A stretch of DNA of 64,000 nucleotides from NCBI RefSeq assembly GCF_000247695.1, contig NW_004624751.1, positions 26,718,385 to 26,782,384 of the forward strand, read 5' to 3'. Positions within the stretch are counted from its first letter, which is position 1. Every line of letters begins with the position of its first letter. Source of the DNA: Heterocephalus glaber. Lineage: Eukaryota > Chordata > Mammalia > Rodentia > Bathyergidae. The position numbers and the translations under genes are program-made. This document shows positions 12,761-23,909 of the stretch, piece by piece. The notes below the pieces were generated by a model. It worked only from the letters and a program-made list of their open reading frames with translations. It had not been told where the DNA came from and ran no database searches.

Positions 12761-12834
12761 TTTCTCTCTTTCTCTCCATATCCCTTTCTCTCACCTCCGT
12801 TTCTTTCTCTCTCTCTCTTTCCTTTTCTCCCTCT
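12761..12834. repeat. CT-rich low-complexity tract
   Basis: Imperfect pyrimidine tract of CTTT and CT units. It produces the arginine/glutamate-rich frame on the minus strand, which is therefore not a protein. Confidence 0.85.
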
Positions 12835-12839
12835 AATTT

Positions 12840-13984
12840 GAGGTCCTGGAATATGAGCCGGCTTTCATTTCTAGCTGAGTCTGTCATTTCCGCTAGGCCC
12901 CAGTTTGGCCAGATGCCAAGACCAACAGGTGATCCTTGTAGCTGCAAAACAGCAGGAAGTGGGCCCCGCTTGAATGAGGCAGTTCACCAGAGGGGCTGTC
13001 TGGCCTCCCTCCATCTTTCTGCATAATTAACACCCCCTCCCCCATGCCGAGCAGAAAATCTGTGCTGAGCAGCTGAACTGCAGCAGCCATTGAGAAGCCT
13101 GCAAGGAAAAGAATGTTAATAAGGGATGCTGGAAAAAAATCAGCCTTTAGAGTGCAAAGTGCAGTTGGGCCTGGGAAGGGACTGGAACTGCAGTATCTGT
13201 TTTGACCTGATTCTCACTTGCTAACACTGAGGAGGAACTGAGGTTTTAAAGAACCTTGGAGCTGTTGGTTCCAACTGGACATGGAACTAATTTAAAATCC
13301 TCATTTATCTTTCTGGTCTTGTGAATAAAAGTTACGTTGAAGCACAAATTTTGAAGATACTCTAAGCTAAAAGACTGTGTAGAGCTCACAAAGCCTGAGA
13401 AAGATAGACCAGAGCAGGATGTTGGCTCCCAGGAAGCTGGAAGTAGGCAGCTGGCATAGTGTTTTGCCAGTTGGTGACTCACGAAAACATGGAGGTCCAG
13501 CAGCTATCATCTGATTAGAGGCCATGGGCAGTTCCTGGAAGCTTTCAACTGCAACCCTGAATGGCACCAGCCCCGGAAACTTGCCAAGCCTTATATTCCT
13601 CAGTTTTGAATCAACTCGCCTTCCTCAGAGCCCAGTTGTACAGTGTCGCTTCCAGAAAGCCTTTCTCCCAGAAATACCTATTCAAGCTTTTTCTCTCAGC
13701 CCCAAGATAATGTTTCTGCACACTTGGGTAAAGTTTTGCTTTCTGGGGTTTCAAATCTAGAAGTCAATTTAAGATTTGACTCTTTGCTGTCTTTGTGTAC
13801 CCCTTTCAGGAACAGGTACAAACTGAGCTCACGGGGGACAGGAACCGTACTTGTTCCCACTCTGTATCTGGCAAAGATTAGGCGCTCAGTCACTGTTCAG
13901 TTGAATGATTTCATCAGGTCTTTGTGATACAGAAAATGATACCAGAGATGAAATATCAAAATATTGTATCTCCTAGCCTGTTAC
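12840..13984. other. Unique-looking intronic block without recognisable repeats
   Basis: The block 12840-13230 is more G+C-balanced than its surroundings, with runs such as 'gcataattaacacccc' and 'gaatgttaataaggg' that resemble homeodomain-type A+T cores. It has no TE signature I recognise. Overlapping open frames on both strands (12636-13927) look like chance frames. It could be a conserved non-coding element, but this is conjecture without an alignment. Confidence 0.3.
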
Positions 13985-13987
13985 CTG

Positions 13988-14330
13988 TCTGATATGCGAA
14001 GCTCGTGTTCTCTTAAAATACAAAGAATGAATTCTAGGAACAATGGAGGTTAAAAGTAGGAAGATATTTATTGATAGAATAGCTCCTGAGAGGCTACCAG
14101 GGACCCAAATGAGTAGCCAGGGACCCTACTTCATAGAGGAATTTTATAGAGCAAAACCCATGTGGGTACAGTGTGGAACTCAGCCATGATCAACCAATAA
14201 GGTTACAAGTATAGTCTCTTAGGTAATAGTGGTCCACTTGGGAAACAAGTCACGTAATAAGCATGGATGGAAGGAACAAAGACTTCTTCTAGGAAATGAT
14301 GGATCCAGAGGTCCTGGTCACCTACTAAGG
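13988..14330 (-). mobile_element. Solo-LTR-like element, copy A
   Basis: Shares 'caaagaatgaattctagga' and 'gaccaaccaataagrttaya'-type blocks, in the same order, with copy B at about 33538-33950. On the minus strand it shows a TATA-like CTATAAAAT (about 14144-14152), then CAATAAAT as a poly(A)-signal candidate, then the U5-like end; this order fits an LTR. No internal retroviral sequence adjoins it. Ends are approximate. Confidence 0.6.
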
Positions 14331-14808
14331 TGGCTGATGTCTATCTAGACTTCATTAGGCTCCGTGTTTATCCTTGGAGGAAGTATACAAGTCTGTCATC
14401 TTGCCTTTATCTTGAGGCCCAGTCTCCAACAGATATGTCTCTGGCCGCACTTGTGGTGTGTTTCACCTTTGTCCTGACTCTCAAGGACAAAGCCCTATCT
14501 GACTGCCTTATAATATGTCTGCCTGCTCAGCTATCTATAAGATTTGAAACTGGTGTTCCTGCCTTTGGTAGCTTCCCAGTAACCAGGTGATAACAAGGCC
14601 CTTGTTATCTTGAGAGAGGTAAAGAAGGAAAAAGGCCTGCAGATTTGTGGGCATAGGAATTTACATCCATTTATTAGGCAATCAACTTCAGGGCATTTTA
14701 TCTGAAACAAACCTTAAAGCAATTATTTCTAAAAGAGGTACTATTTTTTTTCATTTGCAATCAGGAATAGGCTTTTTCAGTGATTGTATTACTCTTATTT
14801 ACTTACAG
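14331..14808. other. Unannotated intron segment before the 63-bp exon
   Basis: Nothing recognised except the pyrimidine tract and acceptor immediately before the exon. The open frame at 14330-14590 has no domain signal. Confidence 0.6.
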
Positions 14809-14871
14809 GGTACATCCATCCCCAGTATCAAGGGTCCGGGGAAATCGAATGAATAACCAGAAGTTTTCTTG
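14809..14871 (+). CDS. KLF12: KLF12 internal coding exon (63 bp): linker just before the zinc fingers
   Basis: KLF12 is a nuclear transcriptional repressor that binds CACCC/GC-type sites through three C-terminal C2H2 fingers and represses genes such as TFAP2A; that is family knowledge. This exon encodes VHPSPVSRVRGNRMNNQKFS, which I recognise as the KLF12 linker. A pyrimidine-rich tract ends in AG at 14807-14808. The first base G completes the preceding Glu codon, then frame runs GTA CAT CCA through TTT TCT. The exon ends in TG at 14870-14871, followed by a strong donor GTGAGT at 14872. TG joins the T at 61949 to make a Cys codon, matching the next exon's phase. The overlapping longer open frame (14647-14856) is in another frame and is a shadow. 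Length is 21 codons with the same phase at both ends, so exon skipping would be in-frame. The residue before Cys is Ser; I recall Pro in human KLF12, unchecked. The preceding exon was not found upstream in the window. Confidence 0.93.
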
Positions 14872-15802
14872 GTGAGTATGCAGTCTTAAGTTCTGGTTAT
14901 TTTTAGTAAGTCTAGTCTAGGTGAGTTTTAATAAGGCTATGTTAAAGAGAATTATTCCCATTGTTATATAGAGATTATATTTCTAAATGGACTATGCAGT
15001 GTCCATTTCCTCTGAACAGTTCTAAAGAAAGTCATATTTCCTTTTCAGCCAAAACTCTTACCGAAAACTATGAATGGAACATTTTCTTCTAACAGATATG
15101 ATCTTGTTTCACAAGATTTTCAACCATAACCTTTAAAAAAAATGTTTCCCTATTTTTAGTGAAATTTACTCAACAACCAAGACTTTTCTCAGGTACCGCC
15201 TTCACATGCACATGAAGATTTTCAGTTACTTAGTGTGTTATAATTAATTTTGGTGATTACTATTGAGGTAATTCCTCCCACCCTGGCTTTAGCCTTAAAT
15301 ATCTAGGGATATTTTTTTTTAATTTTGGAGCATATTAAGATCTTTAATTGACAAGTTCTTGAATAAAATTATAAACGGAACTTAATGAAACAATCTGAGA
15401 AGTATTTCAACCACAAAATATTGATTATTGAGTCCTTGAAGCAATGTAAAGGTTTTTATAAATATTCTTGGGAAACAAAGAAAATAATATGGGTTCTGTT
15501 TATTTACATTACTGCATTCCACAAAATTAACCTTTCAGCATGTTATCAATAAAAGGAGAGAAAAAAGAATTGAGCTGTGCAGTATGCTGTTACAAAGATC
15601 CATGGAAATTTACAGATCTCCATTTATTGTACCTAGAATAGGATTCTGTTTAGAAACTTTTTTTTAAGCATGAGAACATGATTGCCAAAGATTGAGCTTC
15701 CAAATTATTTTTATTCCTAAATCAGGATTATTTTTAGATACAAAATAATGATACTTTGAATTTGAATAGTACCTAATCAGCTTGCCTCCCTTCCCCCATT
15801 AC

Positions 15803-15920
15803 ATCTAATTAACCCTCACAATAGCTTGGAGACGTTGTTAAATATTACGCTTTTCTTTTTCACAGAGAGGGAAATGGAGCACAGAGGATACAACCATTTA
15901 CTTACACACAAAAGCTAGGG
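15803..15920 (-). repeat. MIR SINE relic
   Basis: 'cacagagagggaaatggagc' with flanking 'aaccctcacaatagcttgg' follows the reverse-complement MIR order, diverged. Confidence 0.6.
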
Positions 15921-18150
15921 CATCCTTCCTGGCCTCTCACGATAGCTAAAGCATATTGTCCCCTGTGAAACCTGGAAAGCTGTGGGAATAGTAATGCTGT
16001 TGGTCATTACATGGAAGGAAAGGCAAAAAACCAGGTCTCTTTTTGACTACATGGAATTTATAACTTCTCAATACAAGGCATATTGTGCTAAAGAAACTTC
16101 ATTACATGTACAGAATGCAAGATACTCAAGTAAGCAACATGAGCCAAGGAATAATCAGTCATGAAATTCAGTTTCTACTTCTTCCTTCTCAGAAGATCTG
16201 AAACACTGAGTAAATAATAGATATTCTTTTCTTCCCTTTTTCCTTTCTGGACTACTGGAGTAATGCTAACCTGTTTCTTCATAATTCATAGCAAATTATT
16301 TAGTTAGTAACTGCTTTTCTCTCCAGAGAAGTAATCCGTGAAAAACAAAAAAGATTTGGCCTACTAGCCTTGAGAATACTCAACTTTTATTTATTCAGCA
16401 ACATTTATGTATAGTACCAGACACTAAAAGCACTAGGTTAGAAAGATAAATGAGGCATGGTTTGGATATTCTCACAGGGTTGTCTTGTAGGGGAGAGGTG
16501 TGTAGGTGTCAGTTGGGGGCGGTGTGATGCTCTCCCATCGCTCCTAGGTGCATACATGGCTATCACACACGCGTGCATTATACGGTGAACACATAGTATA
16601 CAGTATAATGCAATGTAACAAATACTCTGTGGAAATGTATTTATATTGCAGTCTTTGGAGGAGAAATTATTAACTCTACTTAAGACCAGTTTGAGAATGT
16701 ATCATAGGGAGAGGAGAAAATGTAAACTAAGGAAGAGACTTAGAAAATTCAGAGAAGAAAGCTTTTGAGTAAAGAGCTAGAATTAGTAGGGAAAGCAGAG
16801 TTGAGCTAATGCTTCCTTTATAGATTGAAGCAAGACATATAAAGTCCTAGAGACATTTCTGAGTTAACTATAGCAAGAGCATGCATGAATTTGATAACAT
16901 ATATTTTATTTGGTCAGGAGTTAGCTAAAATTTCTGTGATATATACCACCTTGAATCTTCCTTAGGTAAATACTGTGAGACTCCTTCATGGAAATAAATC
17001 ACCTGGCTAGAAAAAAGCCCCGTGAATCACCCAGGATCTCCTTCTAGTGAAGTGATAAACAAGTGATATTTTTCATTAAATACTGACTGAAAAATTCAGA
17101 AGGTTTAAATATTCATCTAGTGCTGGAGAAGAAGGGAAAGGGATAGTTACTTTCCTCAGTGTAGAAGTTCAAGAAAATTTATAGAGTTAGACGTCAAGTT
17201 CATCACTAGCTTGTCTCTGGGTTGAGTTAGATCTACAAACACATGCTTGAGAGTTAGAAATAGTGATTTTATGAAGTAGGTTAACAAATGCTCGAATAAG
17301 CAATTAAAATTTGGTTAAAGATGAGAGGCCTTAAACTTATTAGATTATATATAGTAATGCATGACATTTGGTAGATTCAAGACGTCAGTGGCTGCAGTTG
17401 ACATCTACCCAGCCAGTGTTTATTACTGAGTAAAGAGAGTTTAAAATTTTAAGTAGCGTTTGTCTTTGCATAATGTTCATTCAAGAGGTGGCATCAGCTG
17501 GCCTCTTTTGTGTGGTAGCATTTCCTCTGGAGCCTAAGAAATGTGTGGACAAGAAACTGCCCAGGACAAACAAAATCTGCTAGAACCCAGAGAAAATATG
17601 CTAACAGTCTACCTATCCAGGGAGGAGATGCATTCTTCAGGGAGGAGAATGTACTGGTTTAGGAATTAAAGAATAACAGTGAGAACTTATTGCAGATTGT
17701 ATTAACACCCCAATAAAGAATATCAAATCACTGCACAAGTTGCTTACTATAGAACTGATCAAAGGCAGCAATTCAGTCCAGATATAAACTCTGTCAGAAT
17801 GCCTTTTCCCCAGTGCCACCATACTGATAGGAATATTTGTTGAAGATTTGATGAACCATGTGAATTTCTTTGTTTTATGCTTCAGGCCTCTTCTCTTTTC
17901 ATTGCCATGGGCCCTAAGTAGACATGACAGTGTCTTCCTTTGGCCAATAATTGTTGCAGGGGAGAGAAAGAAATCTTTTCCTTGTACCCATTTTTGGTTC
18001 ATTAGCTGGAGCCCTGTGAATTAGACCAAGGGAAGACAGGTTAATAAGAGAAAAGGAAAGAAACGTACATGAACACAGAGGGAGTACCCAGAGCTGAGTA
18101 GTTTGGGGAGGCGGTTAGGATTTAGGCTTAGGCAACATCTTCACGAAATA
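15921..18150. other. Intron stretch with no recognised element
   Basis: A+T-rich, unique-looking DNA. The 121-codon minus-strand frame at 17637-18002 shows no domain, no repeats and no codon pattern that would support a gene. Confidence 0.5.
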
Positions 18151-18254
18151 ATTTTTTTTTTTTTGCGGGGGTGGGGGTGGGGTACCGGGGATCGAACTCA
18201 GGTCCTTGTGCTTGTGCAGCAGGCGGCGAAACCACTGAGCTAAATCCCCGGCCC
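18151..18254 (-). repeat. ID SINE (GC-rich subtype) with a G-rich tail junction
   Basis: A T-run, a G-rich stretch (18167-18190), then 'gatcgaactcaggtccttgt' and 'accactgagctaaatccccg' give a near-intact reverse-complement ID. No clear target duplication was seen. Confidence 0.9.
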
Positions 18255-20225
18255 AACAGTTTTTGTTTTAGTGAAGTGATAAGATAAAGGAAAAGGACTT
18301 TTAGGGGTGGCAAATTATGAGAAGTAAAGAATGCAGGAAACCACTGGGCAGGTTAGGGATGGTTAGTAAGATTTGTTGTGTCAGTTCTTCCTGGGTTGAT
18401 AAGGAAAATTGTCTCTCATGATTAAGAATTGTCCTGGCCTCCCTGGCAAGAAAGGGCAAGAGTAGAGTTTTTTTTGGATCTGTTCTTTGACTTGTCTTTA
18501 GCTCATAATAATTCCTATGCCAAACTGGCATATTTTGGGGTAGCATATGCTGTCATCCTTCATCATCTGACCTTTTGTGAGAGCATTTGCCACTCTTTCT
18601 TGCATATAATATAACCAGAAGAAAATGCTTTGCTCCACTTGGGGCAAAAAAGGGAATTCCTTATTGGAGGAGTGATGTGAATATGTACAGATATTTTTGC
18701 ATAAAGCTATCATATCCTGATATCAAACCCACAGAAGAGTGCCTGTTTCTAATTCACAGTCTGCTATCTTATTCCTGAAGATGGGGTATGAACCTGGAAT
18801 CTGTGGAATTCCAGTGGAATTTTGGTGTACATGTGTAGACAAGAGCAAGAAGGACTGTGAGGGGTTTAGTGGGGAGTATCTGTGAAATGGACGTTGAATT
18901 GAAATAAAGCTCCAGAACTGTCCAGGATCAGTGTGTGTGCACATCTGTGTGTGCTCATGTTTACTATCTCGTCCTTTCCTCTCTCCTCTGGCCTGTTTGC
19001 TCCACCCTGCTTCTTTCCTACAGGTGCACAGGACTTGAGCACCTGCTGTTTGGCATTGACGGCAGTGGTGTTGTCCCCAAAACACTGTTACATAACAGTG
19101 GCAGTGGGTGCCACATAATGGAGACTTCACGGGCTGTTTCTATGACACCGAAAATAGAGCATTTGTTTATTAATGGAAATAGTCATCAGTAAAACAGAAG
19201 TAATTTTCTCTAACCAATTGTATGCTATCACAACCAGCCTCAGTTATAGTTTATTTCTTACCAATATGCCTGAGATTTTTTTAGAGCCATATATACAAAA
19301 AAGTTCTAATTTTAATAAAGTCTCTAGGCAACTTATGATACAGTCTGGATGTGAATTACATTTAACATTTGGATATGTAAAAGTTTTGTGTAACAAATTT
19401 TTGTAGAGGGCAGGAAGAGCATTTTCACACTTTGATGTTTTAATGTTGAATATATAGTGCTACAGTGAACTTAAATATTTATATGCATAGAGCTGCACAT
19501 GTTACATATGACTTTATGGAATCTTTTTGAAGGATATAGCTAGGGTGAGTTTTTGCCATAAAAATAAGAACATTCTTTTTTAAACTTTTTCCCATAATAG
19601 AGAAAGCACTGAGATTGTTGCTATCAGAAAGCTGATTCAGAACCAGCCCTTTAAGAAGGGACAGGGCATTTACAAATTGTCAGTTTCAGAGGTGTCAAGG
19701 AAATACAAGCATCATGAAGTTCAGATCGGCCTCCTTACTTTACATGTAAGGAATTAGAGGCCCCAAGACAAAAAATGTAAGCTGTCAAACCTGGGCATAA
19801 ATCCAAGTCCCTGCACACCTGTCCAGTAGTCTTTCCACCATGAGGCAGTTGTCTACCAGTATGGAAAGCAAGAGAAATGCTACAGATAAGTAAGATGAAT
19901 GTTTAATTCATCATGAGTTAAGCAGAAGGATTTTGCCTGGGCTGTTCCCATAGATCAATGTGCTGGGCACGCGGGAGAGATAGGAAAGACATGATGAAGA
20001 CGTGGCTGTTCACACTAAATATGTGGCAGTTAACTGCCTGCCGGAATGTTGACTCATCATCTTGCAAACCCTTGCATACTCAATATGTATACATAAGATT
20101 GATTGTGTTCTTTTAATTACCAGAGTTTTCCACACCTTGCATCTGGACTTAAAGAGGAGAAATTTATGACATTATATGTGGACATTAATATATGAAAATT
20201 TCTGTTTTCAGAGTGCCTGGCCTTT
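18255..20225. other. Intron stretch with few recognisable features
   Basis: Apart from a weak MIR at about 19729-19830 nothing is recognised. The overlapping open frames on both strands at 18301-19406 have no domains and mask each other. Confidence 0.5.
19729..19830 (-). repeat. Probable MIR SINE relic
   Basis: 'actttacatgtaaggaatta' and 'gaggccccaag', then 'aacctgggcataaatccaag', resemble a decayed reverse-complement MIR. Confidence 0.4.
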
Positions 20226-20295
20226 GTGTGTGTGTGTGTGTGTGTGTGTGTCTGTCTGTCTGTCTTTCTTTCTTTCCTTTTCTTTTCCTTTCTTC
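20226..20295. repeat. Compound microsatellite (GT)n(CTGT)n(CTTT)n, left edge of gap
   Basis: A GT run passes into CTGT and then CTTT/CCTTTT units and stops at the N run. All translated frames here are repeat artefacts. Confidence 0.95.
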
Positions 20296-20395
20296 NNNNN
20301 NNNNNNNNNNNNNNNNNNNNNNNNNNNNNNNNNNNNNNNNNNNNNNNNNNNNNNNNNNNNNNNNNNNNNNNNNNNNNNNNNNNNNNNNNNNNNNN
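20296..20395. other. Assembly gap, 100 N
   Basis: Exactly 100 N between a compound pyrimidine microsatellite and a (TATG)n tract (20396-20413); size unknown. Confidence 0.97.
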
Positions 20396-20415
20396 TATAT
20401 ATGTATGTATGTATT

Positions 20416-21773
20416 GGTAAATAAGTAATGGGTTTGCCTTTAGGTTTGGTTTGGAAACATGCTCCTCCAGATTTGGAAACAGACTTAAAAACTGGGCCAT
20501 AGTTGATGTAATCACAAACCACTGTTGCCCATTTCCTGCATATTTACTAAATAACATAAAAAGAAGTTCTGTCAGGGTGCACCCATATCTTGAATTCCTC
20601 CAAATTCTCATCTTTTATTGCATATGCCATATGAGCTATTTAATTCTTTAATAACTTCAACTACCTCCTCAAATGTAGCCTGGTAACAATTACGTGTACT
20701 TTAAACTTGTGATCCATCTTCCAAATTGACCTTATGAAAGAACTTTGGCCTGATTTTTAAAAATTCACTATGACCCTGAATTTCAGCTAGAGAGACCTCT
20801 GTGGGATCACATGCCTATTAGTATCAACTGATTTTTTTCTTTAGTGTTGCTTTTGTCACAGTAAAGATGATTTAGGAAAGGAATTAAAGTAGGTTATTTT
20901 TCTGCAATTATCTCCCTAATTATAGGAGAATTAGGGCTAAAAGATCATGCTGTGCCTTAAAAGTCACACTTCTGAGATATTTTTCTTTTAAAGGTCCATG
21001 AATATTTTTTAGCAGCCTATAGCTCTAGCCCATAGAGCATTATATTAAAAATCTGATAACATGAAACTATAGAACATCTCGTATATTCTTTGTTGATTCT
21101 CAGAACTGTAGTTAGGTGTAGCACTATAATGTAATAAAACATCTGTGTCATCATACCATGACCGAGAGATATTAGTTGTCAATGTAAAAATGACTACTTT
21201 TTTATATTTCTGGAATTTGTACCATATTTGCATATAATCATTATTTTTAGGCTGATTTTATACAGCAAAGAGTATTTAAAATTCACAATCTGGAATCCTG
21301 ATTTACTCTGGGAAAGCTACTTAGAGGTCTGCTGCTTACAGGTTTAAATTTCATCACAAATTATTGTCTTATAGCATTCCTCCCTTCTTTTTAAACTTTG
21401 ATCAGATGTTTGAAATAATGATCATACTATAGTGAAACATGGAGACCCAGGGGAGTCATTAACATAGGATACAGAAAATTCTGTCTTGATATGAAAAAAT
21501 ATATGTTACTCATAGTACCACTCATGTTATAATTAACATATCAAATTAAAATGAAAGATGCTAGTTTTTATATAGCTTAAGAAATTCATTGTTTTGTAGT
21601 GTTATTCAGTAGATACATTTGACTTAAAAAGTTGGCTGTCAATTATGAACCATAGCTGTCTTCTAAATACATATTTGAAAGAATAATGATTAAAATTAAA
21701 GTCCAATCAAAATCCTAATGTGTTCATAATACCCTGGGAATTCTGCTCAGGATAATAAATTTTTTAAAAATTA
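20416..21773. other. A+T-rich intron without recognised elements
   Basis: No SINE, LINE or LTR signature that I can identify, and no coding signal. Confidence 0.5.
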
Positions 21774-22340
21774 TTTTATTGGTACATTTTAGGTATACAA
21801 CACAATTACATTTCTCATTGGGAACTTGTACATTTACATGATGCACCTTGGTTCTTATTTTTTCCCCATTCCTAGCCCTCCCTTCACCCCCTCCACCCTT
21901 CCCTCTTTACAAAGACTTTATTTCCATTTTTTCCATTTCTCAGCATTTTTCCTTTCCCTTCTTTCCTTTCCCCTGCCCCTCCCACTACCCCTACCCCTTT
22001 GGACCTTTTCATCCTATTTTGCATTATCGATTATTCATTCTAATCATTGGTACATTTTAGGTATACAATATAATGACATTCATCACTGGAAATTTGCACC
22101 TTTACATAATCTCTCTTGGTCCTTATTTTTCACCCTTGCCCAGCCCTCCCTTCAACCCCTCCATTCCTCCCTATTTACAAAGATTTTGTTCCTGTTTTTC
22201 CATTTTCTCATATTAATTCCATTCCCTTCTTTCCTTTCCCCTACCCCTCCCACCTCCTTCCCCTTTGCCCCTTTAAATCCTATTTCACATTACCTATCAT
22301 ACATTTTAGTCCCCATTTACACTTTCAGTTTCTCACACCA
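21774..22340. repeat. Tandem duplication (period 268 bp) of pyrimidine-rich, L1-tail-like DNA
   Basis: Unit 1 begins at 21779 and unit 2 at 22047, both with 'ttggtacattttaggtatac'. Each unit then has 'tttacaaaga', 'tttcctttcccctnccc'-type tracts in the same order. A C/T-rich run after 'attggtacatt' resembles the antisense polypurine 3' untranslated region of some rodent L1s. The 187-codon frame here is a product of the pyrimidine tracts. Confidence 0.8.
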
Positions 22341-23794
22341 GAGAAACTATTCGGTATTTATATATGTGTGTCCTATTTATTTCACTTAAGAGTATCAGGA
22401 TAATAAATTTTAAGGGCTCTGTGTAATCATGTTCCATATACCAGAAGTTTCGTTTGGGTTTTAAACTGTCAGTTACTTTCTCAGTGTCATCTTTCTAACC
22501 AAAGGTTTCTCTGTAACTAGCAATTTTAAGATCAACTAACTGTATTCACCCCGTAAATATTATTTTTCTCAGCAGACCACTGATTTTCATAAAATTTCTT
22601 AGTCATTTTCTTAGAGTTGGCTATTTATTCCATTCCTCGGTATAGCATTGGATCACCTAAGGTAAGAGTAGTACCCTCATAATTAATATACTTCTCATAA
22701 TCAGTTTTATAAGTACAACAGATAGTGTATATATCAAAAACTTGAAACCAAGCTGGTGTACCCCAGTGTTGCTCACAGGTACAGAAGCCCACAGCTAAGA
22801 ACCAGCAGGAGGACAGGCTGCCTTTCTGGAATCAGCTGTCCACCTGTGGCCAGTATTGCTGTCTGAATTTTCATTCAGTTTGGTCAAATGGGATTCTTTT
22901 GCTGGAAGTAATGGAAACTCACTGAATCTGGATGCCTTAAGCAAAGGTAATTTTCAAAAGGATACAAGGAGAGTGGAGCCTCAGGAAACACAGGAACCAG
23001 GACAGCACCTGGGACCCAGGAGCAGAATTTAGAGTACCTCAGCTCCAGCTCCATTACATCACCACCCAGAATCACTGTTAAAGAAACCTCGGATGACTGG
23101 TCTCAGCCTGGGGACAGGTGCCCAGCCCTCTGCCAGGGTGGGGATGGGGGTGGGGATATTTGATTAACAAGCCTGAGGCCACTTGAGGGAGAAATAATTG
23201 CCAGAGGAAAAGATGGTCTTAGTACCAAAAAATGATAGGAAAAGACTGCTCTTCATAAACTAGCACCATCAATTGGTCCGTCTGTTAAAACTAAAAACTG
23301 TCACTTAGGATACCAACTTTTCCAAAATTATGAACTTTATTTTTTTGTATTATTTTCTATTTTTTATTGTATGATGCACTTTTACTAGTATATGTTGGCG
23401 ATACATGACAAAATTATGCACTTTAATATTTTCATTTTGCAACCATAATTTTCTCTTGTTTAACAAAGGTACGCTAATAACTAAGGTGTGTGGCTTCTCT
23501 CAGGTCTTCTTGGTTGTTGAATAGGCAACACATAAAGATGTTTAGTCAAAATACACTCTGACCCTCATCTCCTTGAAACAGAGCGTTTGATCCTAATCAC
23601 CTAGACCCATCATTTCTTCAAAATCTTGCTTTGAGTCATATATTTAAAGATACATCCTTTAAACCTAAGTGTATGTGGTTATTGTGTTGATATATAAAAT
23701 AGGCAGAAAACAGAGGCCCTCCTATAAAATACATAAAGCTTATGTCTACAATCTTGCATTCTGCTATAAGCTTGTCACTTACACTAAATTTGTT
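22341..23794. other. Intron stretch with an unclassified possible old repeat
   Basis: The part 22880-23060 ('ctggaagtaatggaaactca', 'tgccttaagcaaaggtaat') faintly resembles an old interspersed repeat, not assigned. 23136-23155 is G-rich. The rest shows nothing recognised. Confidence 0.35.
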
Positions 23795-23839
23795 TGTGTG
23801 TGTGTGTGTGTGCGCGCACGTGCGTGCGCGCGTACGCAC
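23795..23839. repeat. 45-bp perfect alternating purine-pyrimidine tract, (TG)n to CpG-rich
   Basis: Every step alternates purine and pyrimidine, beginning as TG repeats and ending in GCGCGCAC and GCGCGTACGCAC. It abuts the tail side of the ID element at 23840-23909. Confidence 0.95.
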
Positions 23840-23909
23840 CAGGGTTGGAATGCTGGGTACTTCACACATGCTAGGCACACATTCATGACTGAGCTATATC
23901 CCCAGCTCC
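23840..23909 (-). repeat. ID SINE, older subtype
   Basis: 'gggttggaatgctgggtact', 'catgactgagctatatcccc' is a decayed reverse-complement ID. Short flanking ctaaatt at 23785-23791 and 23910-23916 may be the target duplication, which would make the alternating tract its expanded tail. Confidence 0.75.

Larger units (their letters stand above)
1..14808 (+). other. KLF12: KLF12 intron upstream of the 63-bp exon (partial)
   Basis: This stretch has no exon that I can support. I looked for the preceding KLF12 coding exon, whose acidic Ser/Asp-rich segment and trailing AVQE should end in GA before a GT donor, and did not find it, so the window opens inside an intron. Content is MIR, L2, ID SINE, DNA-transposon and L1 relics, listed separately. 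The segments 1-1210, 1330-2883 and 8000-9147 contain nothing I recognise beyond A+T-rich unique-looking DNA and short open frames without start context or conservation. Confidence 0.85.

Noticed and set aside
12636..13026. Overlapping 103- and 109-codon frames on opposite strands
   Set aside because: Low-complexity CT tract in the middle and no domain; they cannot both be genes and neither shows splice or start support.
14647..14856. Plus-strand frame overlapping the 63-bp exon
   Set aside because: It reads the exon in the wrong frame (ending in a stop at 14854-14856); the true frame is set by the KLF12 match and splice phases.
17637..18002. 121-codon minus-strand frame in the KLF12 intron
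   Set aside because: No domain, no homologue recognised, no promoter or poly(A) context; within the length expected by chance in 64 kb.
20117..20611. A 164-codon minus-strand frame
   Set aside because: It runs through the 100-N gap and microsatellites; the open length is an artefact.
21826..22403. A 187-codon plus-strand frame and overlapping frames
   Set aside because: They are produced by C/T-only tracts in a tandemly duplicated L1-tail-like repeat, giving Pro/Leu/Phe/Ser-rich nonsense in several frames at once.
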